From: an uncultured Prevotella sp.
GTDB taxonomy: Bacteria > Bacteroidota > Bacteroidia > Bacteroidales > Bacteroidaceae
Length of the DNA: 43,391 nucleotides
Assembly: GCA_900553595.1 (NCBI GenBank)
Contig: USEC01000017.1
Span: forward strand, 1-43,391
Reading direction: 5' to 3'
Part shown: positions 24,744-32,511 of the stretch, in pieces
Layout: each line of letters starts with the position of its first letter
How positions within the stretch are numbered: the stretch's first letter is position 1
Position numbers and translations under genes: made by a program
Notes under the pieces: generated by a model
Databases searched by the model: none
What the model saw: only the letters and a program-made list of their open reading frames with translations
What the model was told of the DNA's origin: nothing

Positions 24744-25550
24744 TCAGTTCATGCCGCGGTGCCTGTATATTGTTTCCTTCGCCTCGTTTATCTCCTGAAA
24801 CTTGCGCTCGGCAGCCTTGTGCACATCCTCGCCAAGCGTCGCCACACGGTCGGGATGATGCTTCAAAGCCAGCTGGCGATAGGCGGCCTTCACCTCGGCA
24901 TCGGTAGCCTGCGGGCTGACGCCAAGCACCTTGTAGGCGGCATCAAGGTCGGTCACACCGCCACCAAGATTGAGCATGGAGTCAAGGTCGGCCATCGAGA
25001 GTCCGAGAGCGGTCGTGACAAAGCGCAGGGCATCCACCTCCTGCGGAGCCATGACGCCGTCGGCCTTGGCTATCATGACGAGGAAGTCGAGCAGTTGCAG
25101 ACGCTGTGCAGCGGTCATGTTGGCACGCATGTCGCCGCATGCACTCTGTATTGCGGCACGGAATGCGCCATCACCCCTGCGCTTCTGTTCCTCAAAGAGG
25201 CGCAGCAGTACCTCCTCGCCCTGGCTTACGGCACGCTCTCCGAAGTTGGCGCGAAGAAACTTGCGCACAAACTCCATCTCCGAGTGCATCACCTTACCGT
25301 CCGCACGGATGATGTATGACGCGAGAACGAGAAGCGAAAACAGAAACGAATTGCGCTCACCCTGTCGGCGTTCGCTCTCGGTGGTGCCGTAACCGGCACG
25401 GTAGCCGCCGCCGGAACGTTCCCCGGCACCACTGTCCTGCTCCACACTCTTGTCGAAAAGCCACCCTAATGCAAATCCTGCAAGTACTCCAAGCGGCCCG
25501 GTAGCGGTAATGAAACCGAGAAAACCGCCAATCCATTTTCCTGCTCCCAT
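24744..25550 (-). CDS. DjlA-like membrane co-chaperone (TerB + DnaJ domains)
   Basis: 268 aa from ATG 25550 (MGAGKWIGGFLGFITATGPLG), preferred over 25598 because it places the glycine-rich membrane segment at the N terminus as in DjlA. A TerB-like helical domain covers about 80-195 (SYIIRADGKVMHSEMEFVRKFL) and a C-terminal J domain about 200-268 with HPD in LKHHPDRVATLGED. DjlA works with DnaK at the inner membrane. It is convergent with the zinc-ribbon gene and divergent from the ABC ATPase gene. Confidence 0.85.
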   Translation of the reverse strand: MGAGKWIGGFLGFITATGPLGVLAGFALGWLFDKSVEQDSGAGERSGGGYRAGYGTTESERRQGERNSFLFSLLVLASYIIRADGKVMHSEMEFVRKFLRANFGERAVSQGEEVLLRLFEEQKRRGDGAFRAAIQSACGDMRANMTAAQRLQLLDFLVMIAKADGVMAPQEVDALRFVTTALGLSMADLDSMLNLGGGVTDLDAAYKVLGVSPQATDAEVKAAYRQLALKHHPDRVATLGEDVHKAAERKFQEINEAKETIYRHRGMN

Positions 25551-25622
25551 ATTTGTTCTGTATGTTTGTTCGTTATACTTCTTATTGCCTTCAGGCAAGC
25601 GACAAGCATGCCTTCGTGGCTG

Positions 25623-25630
25623 CGAAGTTA
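25623..25630 (-). promoter_or_regulatory. -7-like element for the DjlA-like gene
   Basis: TAACTTCG on the minus strand, one base off TAnnTTTG, flanked by GCA. A mirror copy lies on the plus strand at 25672-25679. Confidence 0.35.
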
Positions 25631-25671
25631 CAAAATATTTCTCGAAACTTGCAGGTTAGAAATAAAATTCA

Positions 25672-25679
25672 TAACTTCG
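25672..25679 (+). promoter_or_regulatory. -7-like element for the ABC ATPase gene
   Basis: TAACTTCG on the plus strand, the same octamer as the divergent element at 25623-25630, 66 bases before the ATG. Confidence 0.35.
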
Positions 25680-25744
25680 CACACCATGCAAACAGCCGTT
25701 TCGCACACACAATACGGCATCATGCACTGGAAAGAACATAATAT

Positions 25745-26482
25745 ATGAAAATAAGAATAGACAACCTTACAAAGGTATTCGGACAGAAAACGGCTGTCGA
25801 TATAAGCGGTTTCGGCATCAACGACGGCGAAATCATAGGTCTGGTGGGCAACAACGGCGCCGGAAAGACAACGCTTTTCCGCCTCATGCTCGACCTTCTG
25901 AAAGCCGACAGCGGCAGCATCACGTTCACAACAGAATGCAGCCCCGGCAGCGAAGAAACCCCGAAGAGCATCAATCCGGCACAGAGCGAGGAGTGGAAGA
26001 AATACACCGGAGCCTATATCGACACGAGTTTCCTCATCGATTTCCTCACACCCGAAGAGTATTTCGAGTTCATCGGGCAGATTTCGGGCATGACAAAGGA
26101 AGAGGCAACGGCACGCCTTGCCGACTTCGAACAACTCATGGGCGGAGAGATTCTCGGACAACAGAAATACATACGCAACTTCTCTGCCGGCAACAAACAG
26201 AAAATCGGCATCATAGCGGCACTGTTCAACCGGCCGCAACTCGTCATCCTCGACGAGCCGTTCAATTTCCTCGACCCAAGCAGTCAGAACGTGTTGAAGA
26301 AGACTCTCGCCGACTACAACCACGAGACTCACGCCACAATTCTCATATCAAGCCACAATCTGCAGCACACAATAGAAATATCGTCGCGCATAGCACTGCT
26401 CGAACACGGCAGAATAATAAGCGACCTCGACAACACCGGGCAGTGCGCCGAGGCACAACTCGAAGAATATTTCAAGATTTAG
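25745..26482 (+). CDS. ABC transporter ATP-binding protein, no permease adjacent
   Basis: 245 aa. Walker A GNNGAGKTT (about 36-44), signature FSAGNKQKIG, Walker B LVILDEPFNFLD and the switch His in SSHNLQHT are all intact, so this is an active ATPase of the type that drives drug, lipid or Na export. No permease follows: the next gene is comEC on the opposite strand, so its partner must be elsewhere. In some Bacteroidota such ATPases pair with DUF5687 permeases. Confidence 0.88.
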   Translation: MKIRIDNLTKVFGQKTAVDISGFGINDGEIIGLVGNNGAGKTTLFRLMLDLLKADSGSITFTTECSPGSEETPKSINPAQSEEWKKYTGAYIDTSFLIDFLTPEEYFEFIGQISGMTKEEATARLADFEQLMGGEILGQQKYIRNFSAGNKQKIGIIAALFNRPQLVILDEPFNFLDPSSQNVLKKTLADYNHETHATILISSHNLQHTIEISSRIALLEHGRIISDLDNTGQCAEAQLEEYFKI

Positions 26483-26502
26483 CAGATGCCGACGGGCGGC
26501 AA

Positions 26503-28065
26503 TCAGTCGTATTGTCCGCGCCGACGGCCATGCGCCGAACGGTAGAGCCGCACTGCATAACAGGCGAGAAAATACATGCAGGCAAGCATAATATAAAGCA
26601 TCGCCACCTGAAACTCATTGATTCTGATGCCCTCAATGCTTGCCCCCGGCACCCGCGAAAGCCACGACAGGGCATCGTTCATAAGCCCGGCGACAACGTT
26701 TATACCCTTCAAAATCCACGACTGAAGCCACGGCAGGGGCGTGAACAGCACCGCAATCAACGACGCATAGAGCACAAGTGCAGCCAAAGGCACCGCTACA
26801 AGGTTGGCTAAAAGGAAATAACAGGAGAAGCGTCCGAAATAGAATGCCAGCAAAGGAGCCACCGCCAGCTGCGCCGAGAACGACACAACAGTCAGCCCCC
26901 ACACCCATTTCAGCAACCGATGGCGCAACAACCACTCAGCATTGACAACACCATAAATCGGTCGGTATAACACCATTATGCCCGCAACAGCCATGAACGA
27001 CAACAGAAAACCAACATCCCACAGACTCAACGGACTCACCATCAGTATTACAAAAGCCGCAAACGCCCACGCATTAAGCGACAGTTGCGGACGGCGCAGC
27101 ATGGAAGCGGCGGCATAAAAGGTGAACATTGTGGCCGAACGCACGATGCTTGGCATCATACCCACAATGACAACGTAGGTCCACAAAGACATTATCACCA
27201 CCAACTGCCCTGCCCACCGCTGGCGACCGCGCACGAAAACGAGCGACAGGAAAGCGCAGATTATTCCTAAATGAAGCCCTGACAACGCCAGAATGTGCGA
27301 TGCTCCCGACACGGAATAAGCCTGCTTCGTAGCCGCAGAAAGCTGCGACTTGTCGCCCAAAGTCATTGCGGCGACCACCGCAGAACCCTGGTCGGGCAGC
27401 GTGCCACGCAACCATTTCCCTACAATGCGTTCACGAAAGCGCATCGCACGAAGCCTTATTTTGTTGAAAGCGGATATTGACGAAAGGTCAATCACATCCC
27501 ATTTCCATGCGTCATAATACAAAAACGTGGTGCAACTGACGCCTTGCACCTGTAGCCAGCGCGCATAATCGAAATGCGAAGAAACCGACTTTCCACTGAC
27601 GGGAACTTCAAACTTCGACGCAGCCACCACTCCATCGCCCACGCGAAGAGCCGCCGCACGCCCGTCGCGGGGCGTACACAGAAACGAAGCACGCACCCTG
27701 TGGCCGGCAAGACGGCCCTTGCTGACAAGGATTTCGCACCTCACAGTCTTGCCACGCTGCACCGGCGGCGTCATAACCACCGCCTCATAGTTCTCCACAC
27801 TGCCGTTGATGACGGGCGAAAGACCGTGTCTCTCCACATTCACCAAGGCACATCCCAACAGGAATACAGCCACCAGAAGCGTGCAACTCTGCGCCACCGC
27901 ATGCCTGCGTAGGCACAATGCCACCACCATGACCGCTGCAACAGCCGCAAACCAGCACCACACCGGGCACAACCGGCACAACGCATCGCCCGCAATGATG
28001 CCCAAAGCGAGCATCAGAACGAGCCGCAGGACTGGGTAAAGCTGTATGCGCCCGTTGGCAATCAT
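26503..28065 (-). CDS. comEC: ComEC/Rec2-type DNA uptake channel, no beta-lactamase domain
   Basis: 520 aa. An N-terminal DUF4131 region (about 1-190) includes membrane helices and an OB-like stretch; the competence domain (about 215-490) has the hallmark SHILALSGLHLGII and many membrane helices. The C-terminal metallo-beta-lactamase domain found in B. subtilis ComEC is absent; the protein ends soon after the last helix with RRGQYD. ComEC carries single-stranded DNA across the inner membrane. Its start overlaps the DUF2461 gene by 4 bp. Confidence 0.87.
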   Translation of the reverse strand: MIANGRIQLYPVLRLVLMLALGIIAGDALCRLCPVWCWFAAVAAVMVVALCLRRHAVAQSCTLLVAVFLLGCALVNVERHGLSPVINGSVENYEAVVMTPPVQRGKTVRCEILVSKGRLAGHRVRASFLCTPRDGRAAALRVGDGVVAASKFEVPVSGKSVSSHFDYARWLQVQGVSCTTFLYYDAWKWDVIDLSSISAFNKIRLRAMRFRERIVGKWLRGTLPDQGSAVVAAMTLGDKSQLSAATKQAYSVSGASHILALSGLHLGIICAFLSLVFVRGRQRWAGQLVVIMSLWTYVVIVGMMPSIVRSATMFTFYAAASMLRRPQLSLNAWAFAAFVILMVSPLSLWDVGFLLSFMAVAGIMVLYRPIYGVVNAEWLLRHRLLKWVWGLTVVSFSAQLAVAPLLAFYFGRFSCYFLLANLVAVPLAALVLYASLIAVLFTPLPWLQSWILKGINVVAGLMNDALSWLSRVPGASIEGIRINEFQVAMLYIMLACMYFLACYAVRLYRSAHGRRRGQYD

Positions 28066-28760
28066 TCGTAATCGTCGATTACATCATTCATAAAATCCAT
28101 CATGGGCTTGGCTTCCTTCATCACCGATGCCATCTCGTCAAGCCATCCGTCGCCCTCGAAAAATCCGTCGGGCACACTCCGCCAGCAGCAGTAATCCTTC
28201 ATGCGCAGATAGCTGACAAACTCGTAATCACGCTGAAAACCACTCGGACAGGTCTTCAAATGCTCCATTCCGAAACCCTTTTCATCGCCCCATCTGCCCT
28301 CACCGGGCTTTCCGAACAGCGAGACAAAGCTCTTTTTCTCCACAATCCTGCGCCAATCGTCGATGTTTCCCATTATCTCGTTGCGACAGGCGGTGAGGAT
28401 ATTCGTCGGAAGCCAGTAGGTTCCGGCAGCCAACAGCGAGTTGCCCGGTTCCAGATGTATGTAATATCCGCCACGGAGCGACTTCTTTCCATGCGCGTTT
28501 ATGAATGCCCCAAAGTGGCGTTTGTAAGGCGATTTGTCGGGCGAGAAGCGTGTGTCGCGGTTGAAACGGTACATGCAATCCTTCACTTCAAGTCCTGCCA
28601 CGCTCGCATCGAAGAGTCCGATACGGACAATGGCACGCTCCATGCCCTTCTCAAACTCTTCCCTTGCCTGTAAATACTCTTCTTTGTGCTCTGCAAACCA
28701 TTCGCGGTTGTTGTTTGCAGCAATGTCCTTCAGAAAGCTGAATATAATGTCAGTATTCAT
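28062..28760 (-). CDS. DUF2461 family protein
   Basis: 232 aa, full length for the family. The start is IFSFLKDIAANNNREWFAEHKEEY, with RFNRDTRFSPDKSPYKRHFGAF and GGYYIHLEPGNSLLAAGTY typical of DUF2461 (TIGR02453). Function unknown. It overlaps comEC by 4 bp and follows nth by 33 bases, so the three are probably one minus-strand operon: nth, DUF2461, comEC. Confidence 0.88.
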   Translation of the reverse strand: MNTDIIFSFLKDIAANNNREWFAEHKEEYLQAREEFEKGMERAIVRIGLFDASVAGLEVKDCMYRFNRDTRFSPDKSPYKRHFGAFINAHGKKSLRGGYYIHLEPGNSLLAAGTYWLPTNILTACRNEIMGNIDDWRRIVEKKSFVSLFGKPGEGRWGDEKGFGMEHLKTCPSGFQRDYEFVSYLRMKDYCCWRSVPDGFFEGDGWLDEMASVMKEAKPMMDFMNDVIDDYE

Positions 28761-28793
28761 TGTTTTCGTTTAATTTACTGTCCTACAATAAGT

Positions 28794-29444
28794 TTATGCA
28801 AGTTTTGAATTCTCCAGAATCTTGGGGCAAACACTGCCAAACGGGCATTCATCGCAATGCGGTGCGCGACTCGTGCACACATATCTGCCATGCAGCAGCA
28901 ACCAGTGGTGCGCATCGGCAAGATGCTCTGACGGAATGTTTCCCACGAGAATGCGCTCCACTTTGAGCGGCGTATTCGCCGAAGCAGGTACGAGTCCGAG
29001 CCTGTGACTGACCCGATAGACATGCGTATCAACCGGCATCGCCGACTCTCCGAACGCCACTGCCTGCATCACATTGGCTGTCTTGCGCCCCACTCCGGGC
29101 AACTTTATCAGCTCGTCGAATGCCTGTGGCACCTCACCACCATGCTTTTCCACCAGCATGCGTGCGAGTTGCACTATGTGACGAGCCTTGGCGTTGGGGT
29201 AAGACACACTTTTCACATATTCATACACCTCTGCCTCATCGGCGGCTGCCATCGCTTCGGCATCCGGATATCGGGCGAACAGTGCGGGAGTGACCTGATT
29301 CACACGCTTGTCGGTGCACTGTGCGCTGAGCACAACAGCCACCAAGAGCTGAAACACCGAAGCAAACTCAAGCTCGGTGGTGACTTTCGGATTGTGCTCA
29401 CGAAAGTAGTCCAGCACATATTTATATCGTTCCTGTCGTTTCAT
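28794..29444 (-). CDS. nth: Endonuclease III
   Basis: 216 aa from ATG 29444 (MKRQERYKYV), preferred to 29465 because a -7 element (29465-29472) places the transcript start after that upstream codon. The helix-hairpin-helix with catalytic Lys is LPGVGRKTANV, the catalytic Asp is in PVDTHVYRV, and the 4Fe-4S loop is CTSRAPHCDECPFGSVC near the C terminus. It removes oxidised pyrimidines from DNA and nicks the abasic site in base excision repair. Confidence 0.93.
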   Translation of the reverse strand: MKRQERYKYVLDYFREHNPKVTTELEFASVFQLLVAVVLSAQCTDKRVNQVTPALFARYPDAEAMAAADEAEVYEYVKSVSYPNAKARHIVQLARMLVEKHGGEVPQAFDELIKLPGVGRKTANVMQAVAFGESAMPVDTHVYRVSHRLGLVPASANTPLKVERILVGNIPSEHLADAHHWLLLHGRYVCTSRAPHCDECPFGSVCPKILENSKLA

Positions 29445-29464
29445 CACATTATCGTTAATGAGCA

Positions 29465-29472
29465 CAAAAATA
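29465..29472 (-). promoter_or_regulatory. -7 element for the nth operon
   Basis: TATTTTTG on the minus strand fits TAnnTTTG. The leader to ATG 29444 would be about 15 bases. Confidence 0.45.
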
Positions 29473-29544
29473 CAAAATCATTTGCAAACGCCACGCCTTT
29501 GCGCCTACATTTTTGCACTGTCGGAGAAGGGCGGAGACGACAAC

Positions 29545-29577
29545 GGGCGGCGAACCACACATTATGGTTCGCCGCCC
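29545..29577 (-). terminator. Perfect 12-bp hairpin after the Skp-like operon
   Basis: GGGCGGCGAACC (29545-29556) / GGTTCGCCGCCC (29566-29577) with a 9-nt loop. It has no T run on either side. It lies between the stop of the Skp-like gene and the nth promoter and probably ends or protects that transcript. Confidence 0.5.
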
Positions 29578-29636
29578 GTCGCATTATCCGGGTGCATCCC
29601 GGCATTCATGCCTGTGGCATGCGCTTCATTCCGTTG

Positions 29637-30263
29637 TTATTTCTTCTTAGCGCCGCTGGCCTTTTCAGCCTTCGGAGCCTCCTTGTAAGCCTTGTTCAGG
29701 CCTGCCACCACCTCGTTGGTGATGTCGTGAGCCTTGTCGGCGTAGAGGATATTGTCGCCGGCCTTGCTGAGGATGAGTCCGTACTTCTTGTCCTTGTTAT
29801 ATACGGCGAGGAAGTGCTGGATGCTGTCGCGCAGTGCGTTGTTGTATCTTTCAGTCTCTGCCTGGAACTCGCCGCTAAGACGCTGGTTGAGTTGTTGCAG
29901 GTCGTTGTTCTGCTTCTGCAACGACATCTGTATGCTCTGTGCCTGTTCACGGGTGTAGGCATTCTGCTGCAACTTCTGCTGGAAGTTGGCTGCCGCAGCC
30001 TCAAGCTGCTGCTGTTTTGCAGCGAGAGTGTTCTGTATGTTCTGACCCTTCTTCTGGAGAATGAGCGAATAGTCCTTGCAGAACTTGTACTGTGTCATGA
30101 TGCTGTCCACCTCAACGAAAGCGATTTTGGTGGCAGAAGCGGCTGACTGCGCTGTTGCCGACTGGTTGTCGTCGGCCTGCTGCTTTGATTTGTCACACGA
30201 AGTCACTGCCAGTACAGCCATTGCTGCAAAGGCGAAAGTTGTGAAAAAGTTTCTCTTTGTCAT
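29637..30263 (-). CDS. OmpH/Skp-like periplasmic chaperone lipoprotein
   Basis: 208 aa. Signal with lipobox (FAFAAMAVLAVTSC, Cys 23) followed by a Gln/Ser-rich linker. The Skp-like domain starts TKIAFVEVDSIMTQYKF, then a long coiled coil (about 70-145) rich in Gln and ends with GLILSKAGDNILYADKAHDIT. Skp holds unfolded outer-membrane proteins. Here a lipid anchor is predicted, unlike soluble E. coli Skp. The Lys-rich tail (KAEKASGAKKK) is unusual. It lies 25 bases after a small membrane protein gene, probably in one transcript. Confidence 0.83.
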   Translation of the reverse strand: MTKRNFFTTFAFAAMAVLAVTSCDKSKQQADDNQSATAQSAASATKIAFVEVDSIMTQYKFCKDYSLILQKKGQNIQNTLAAKQQQLEAAAANFQQKLQQNAYTREQAQSIQMSLQKQNNDLQQLNQRLSGEFQAETERYNNALRDSIQHFLAVYNKDKKYGLILSKAGDNILYADKAHDITNEVVAGLNKAYKEAPKAEKASGAKKK

Positions 30264-30288
30264 CTTTTTATCTGTTTTTTTGATTTGT

Positions 30289-30483
30289 TCAATACGCCCT
30301 GTTCTTCTTGCGTGCCTCGCGGTCCTGGTCCATCACGCAGTGAATGCCCTGTTTTCTGAGTCCCGGATTGTCGTGCACATGCTGCGACGAGAACTTTCCG
30401 TTGCGGCGCAACAGCACTTTCACGGAGAGCAGAACCATCGCTATTGCCACAAGAGCCAATGTGAGAAGCAGTGTTTTTATCAT
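30289..30483 (-). CDS. Small membrane protein of unknown function (64 aa)
   Basis: Starts MIKTLLLTLALVAIAMVLLS, one membrane helix, then a basic cytoplasmic tail (RRNGKFSSQHVHDN, GLRKQGIHCVMDQDREARKK). A longer frame upstream passes through a repeat and is not real. The position just before the Skp-like gene suggests co-transcription. I do not recognise a named family, but the size and tail look like small conserved Bacteroidota membrane proteins. Confidence 0.65.
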   Translation of the reverse strand: MIKTLLLTLALVAIAMVLLSVKVLLRRNGKFSSQHVHDNPGLRKQGIHCVMDQDREARKKNRAY

Positions 30484-30525
30484 ATTATTGTTATTTATCT
30501 TTAACGCCTGTATGCCGTAAAACAA

Positions 30526-30540
30526 AAACAAGCCTTCTTT
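30526..30540. repeat. Single unit of the 15-bp palindrome family
   Basis: AAACAAGCCTTCTTT, the same unit type as in the three arrays, here alone between the small membrane protein gene and the 30-bp direct repeat. Confidence 0.55.
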
Positions 30541-30557
30541 TTTTGTATTGTCTGCGA

Positions 30558-30653
30558 TTTGCACTATCTTTGCATAAGATAGGCGGCACCTCAGCAATTC
30601 GAAGCAAGCTTCATTGCATTCGGTTTGCACTATCTTTGCATAAGATAGGCGGC
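30558..30653. repeat. Pair of 30-bp direct repeats with promoter-like core
   Basis: Two identical 30-bp copies (30558-30587 and 30624-30653), starting TTTGCACTATCTTTGC, lie 66 bases apart. Each holds the inverted repeat CTATCTT-TGCAT-AAGATAG and, on the plus strand, the -7 sequence TATCTTTG. Copy 1 also has TTTG 19 bases upstream (30542-30545), a full promoter match. The interval holds a GAAGC-AA-GCTTC palindrome. I recall similar sequence from other Prevotella genomes, so it may be a dispersed element. It may supply a promoter to the dipeptidase gene downstream. Confidence 0.75.
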
Positions 30654-30786
30654 GCATAGACCTTAAAACAGGCCACGCAAAGGTAATGCAATTTAAGCGC
30701 ATGACAAAATTATTTGATTGTTTTTGCGAAATAAGCCTATCAAAATAAAGATTATTAATGTTATAACCCAAAGAAATAAAGAAAAA

Positions 30787-32238
30787 ATGAGTAATTGCGA
30801 ATTGAAACCCGCTCGCGTTTTCGAGCAGTTTGCAGAGATTAACAAGATTCCCCGCCCTTCAAAGCACGAGGAACAGATGATTGAATATCTGAAAGAGTTT
30901 GGTAAAAAGCACGGATTGGAGACAGAAACCGACGAGACAGGCAACGTTATCATACGCAAACCTGCCACTAAGGGACACGAGAATGCCCCAACGGTGATTC
31001 TGCAAAGCCACATGGACATGGTGTGCGACAAGCTCGTGGATGTGGAATTCGATTTCCACAAAGACCCCATCCAGACCTACATCGACGGCGAATGGCTCAC
31101 TGCCAAAGGCACGACACTGGGTGCTGACGACGGCATCGGCTGCGCCATTGAACTCGCAATCCTCGACAGCGACGACATAGAGCACGGTCCGTTGGAGTGC
31201 GTCTTCACACGCGACGAAGAGACAAGCCTCACAGGTGCAATGGGAATGAGAGCCGGATTCATGAAGGGCGACATGCTCATCAACCTCGACTCCGAGGACG
31301 AAGGCCAGATATTCATCTCATGCGCCGGCGGAAAGACCACCTCTGCCAAATTCACATTCACACGCGAAGCTGCCCCGGAAGGCCATTTCTTCATCCAGGC
31401 TTCCATCAAGGGACTGAAAGGCGGACACTCCGGCGACGACATCAACAAGAAGCGCGCCAACGCCATCAAGATTCTCTCACGCTTCCTGTACAAGGAGCAG
31501 GAGAAGATGGATTTGCGCCTCGCACAGTTCAACTCCGGCAAATTGCACAACGCAATCCCACGCGACGGTGTCATCGTCTTCGCAGTTCCAGCAAGCGAAA
31601 AAGAGACAGTGCGTGCCGACTGGAACATTTTCACCGCCAACGTGGAGGAGGAATTCCATGTGAGCGACCCGATTATGGACTTCAACATGGGCAGCGCCGA
31701 CGCACAGACCGTACTGCCTAAGGAATGCTCCGAACGCTTCATCCGCGCCATGCAGGGCGTTGACAACGGCGTGTTCGCAATGTGTCAGGACGAAGCTCTG
31801 GCATGGATGGTGGAGACATCGAACAACGTGGCAAGCGTACAGACATCGGAAAGCGAAATAAACATCATCGCCTCACAGCGAAGCAACGTGATGAGCAACC
31901 TCGAAAACGAGACAAACACCGTGAAGGCAGTGTTCGAACTCGCCGGTGCCGAAGTGAAGACAAGCGACGGTTATCCTGCATGGAAGATGAATCCGGACAG
32001 CAAACTCACCAAAGTGGCAGTGGAAAGCTACCGCAAACTCTTCGGCAAAGACCCGATAGTGAAGGGCATCCACGCCGGACTGGAATGCGGACTCTTCTCC
32101 GAGCGTTACCCCAACCTCGACATGGTGTCGTTCGGTCCCACACTGCGCGACGTGCACACTCCCGACGAGCGTCTGCACATCCCCACCGTACAGATGGTGT
32201 GGGATCACCTGCTCGACATTCTCAAGAGCGTGAAGTAA
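30787..32238 (+). CDS. pepD: Aminoacyl-histidine dipeptidase (M20/PepD family)
   Basis: 483 aa from ATG 30787 (MSNCELKPARVFEQFAEINKIPRPSKHE), chosen because upstream codons in the longer frame are A/T-rich leader. Metal ligands: His and Asp in LQSHMDMVCDK, Asp in LGADDGIG, the catalytic/metal Glu pair in TRDEETSLTG and the C-terminal His in GIHAGLECG. PepD splits dipeptides such as carnosine and Xaa-His in the cytoplasm with two zinc ions. A terminator follows 60 bases after the stop codon. Confidence 0.93.
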   Translation: MSNCELKPARVFEQFAEINKIPRPSKHEEQMIEYLKEFGKKHGLETETDETGNVIIRKPATKGHENAPTVILQSHMDMVCDKLVDVEFDFHKDPIQTYIDGEWLTAKGTTLGADDGIGCAIELAILDSDDIEHGPLECVFTRDEETSLTGAMGMRAGFMKGDMLINLDSEDEGQIFISCAGGKTTSAKFTFTREAAPEGHFFIQASIKGLKGGHSGDDINKKRANAIKILSRFLYKEQEKMDLRLAQFNSGKLHNAIPRDGVIVFAVPASEKETVRADWNIFTANVEEEFHVSDPIMDFNMGSADAQTVLPKECSERFIRAMQGVDNGVFAMCQDEALAWMVETSNNVASVQTSESEINIIASQRSNVMSNLENETNTVKAVFELAGAEVKTSDGYPAWKMNPDSKLTKVAVESYRKLFGKDPIVKGIHAGLECGLFSERYPNLDMVSFGPTLRDVHTPDERLHIPTVQMVWDHLLDILKSVK

Positions 32239-32300
32239 AGCCCTGACAGCATGCGACGGCAGCCCCCACAGACGGGCGGCAACGACGCATCGCACAAACA

Positions 32301-32338
32301 GAAACGCGCCTGTAACCATCTGGCTACAGGCGCGTTTC
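32301..32338 (+). terminator. Intrinsic terminator of the dipeptidase gene
   Basis: GAAACGCGCCTGTA (32301-32314) pairs with TACAGGCGCGTTTC (32325-32338), followed by TT. Confidence 0.75.
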
Positions 32339-32409
32339 TTCGCTTGCGGGCATCCGTCCCGGCACTGTCATGACAGCATACAAACGCAAGCGCAATGCCA
32401 CCCGTTTTC

Positions 32410-32490
32410 AAACAAGCCTTGTTTGCACAGCAAAGAAGGCTTCTTTACATTCAAAAGAAGGCTTCTTTACACAGCAAACAAGGCTTGTTT
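32410..32490. repeat. Array 2 of 15-bp palindromes in 22-bp register
   Basis: Units start at 32410, 32432, 32454 and 32476: AAACAAGCCTTGTTT, AAAGAAGGCTTCTTT twice, AAACAAGGCTTGTTT, with 7-base spacers. A decayed fifth unit (AAG...AAGGCTTC) runs into the stop codon of the minus-strand helicase gene. It lies between convergent genes. Confidence 0.86.
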
Positions 32491-32511
32491 TCAAAGCAAG
32501 AAAAAAAGGCT

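Noticed and set aside
30289..30771. A 160-aa frame covering the small membrane protein and the direct repeats, containing a repeated LSYAKIVQ peptide.
   Set aside because: The peptide repeat is simply the translation of the 30-bp DNA repeats, which contain promoter-like sequences. The gene is better started at 30483.
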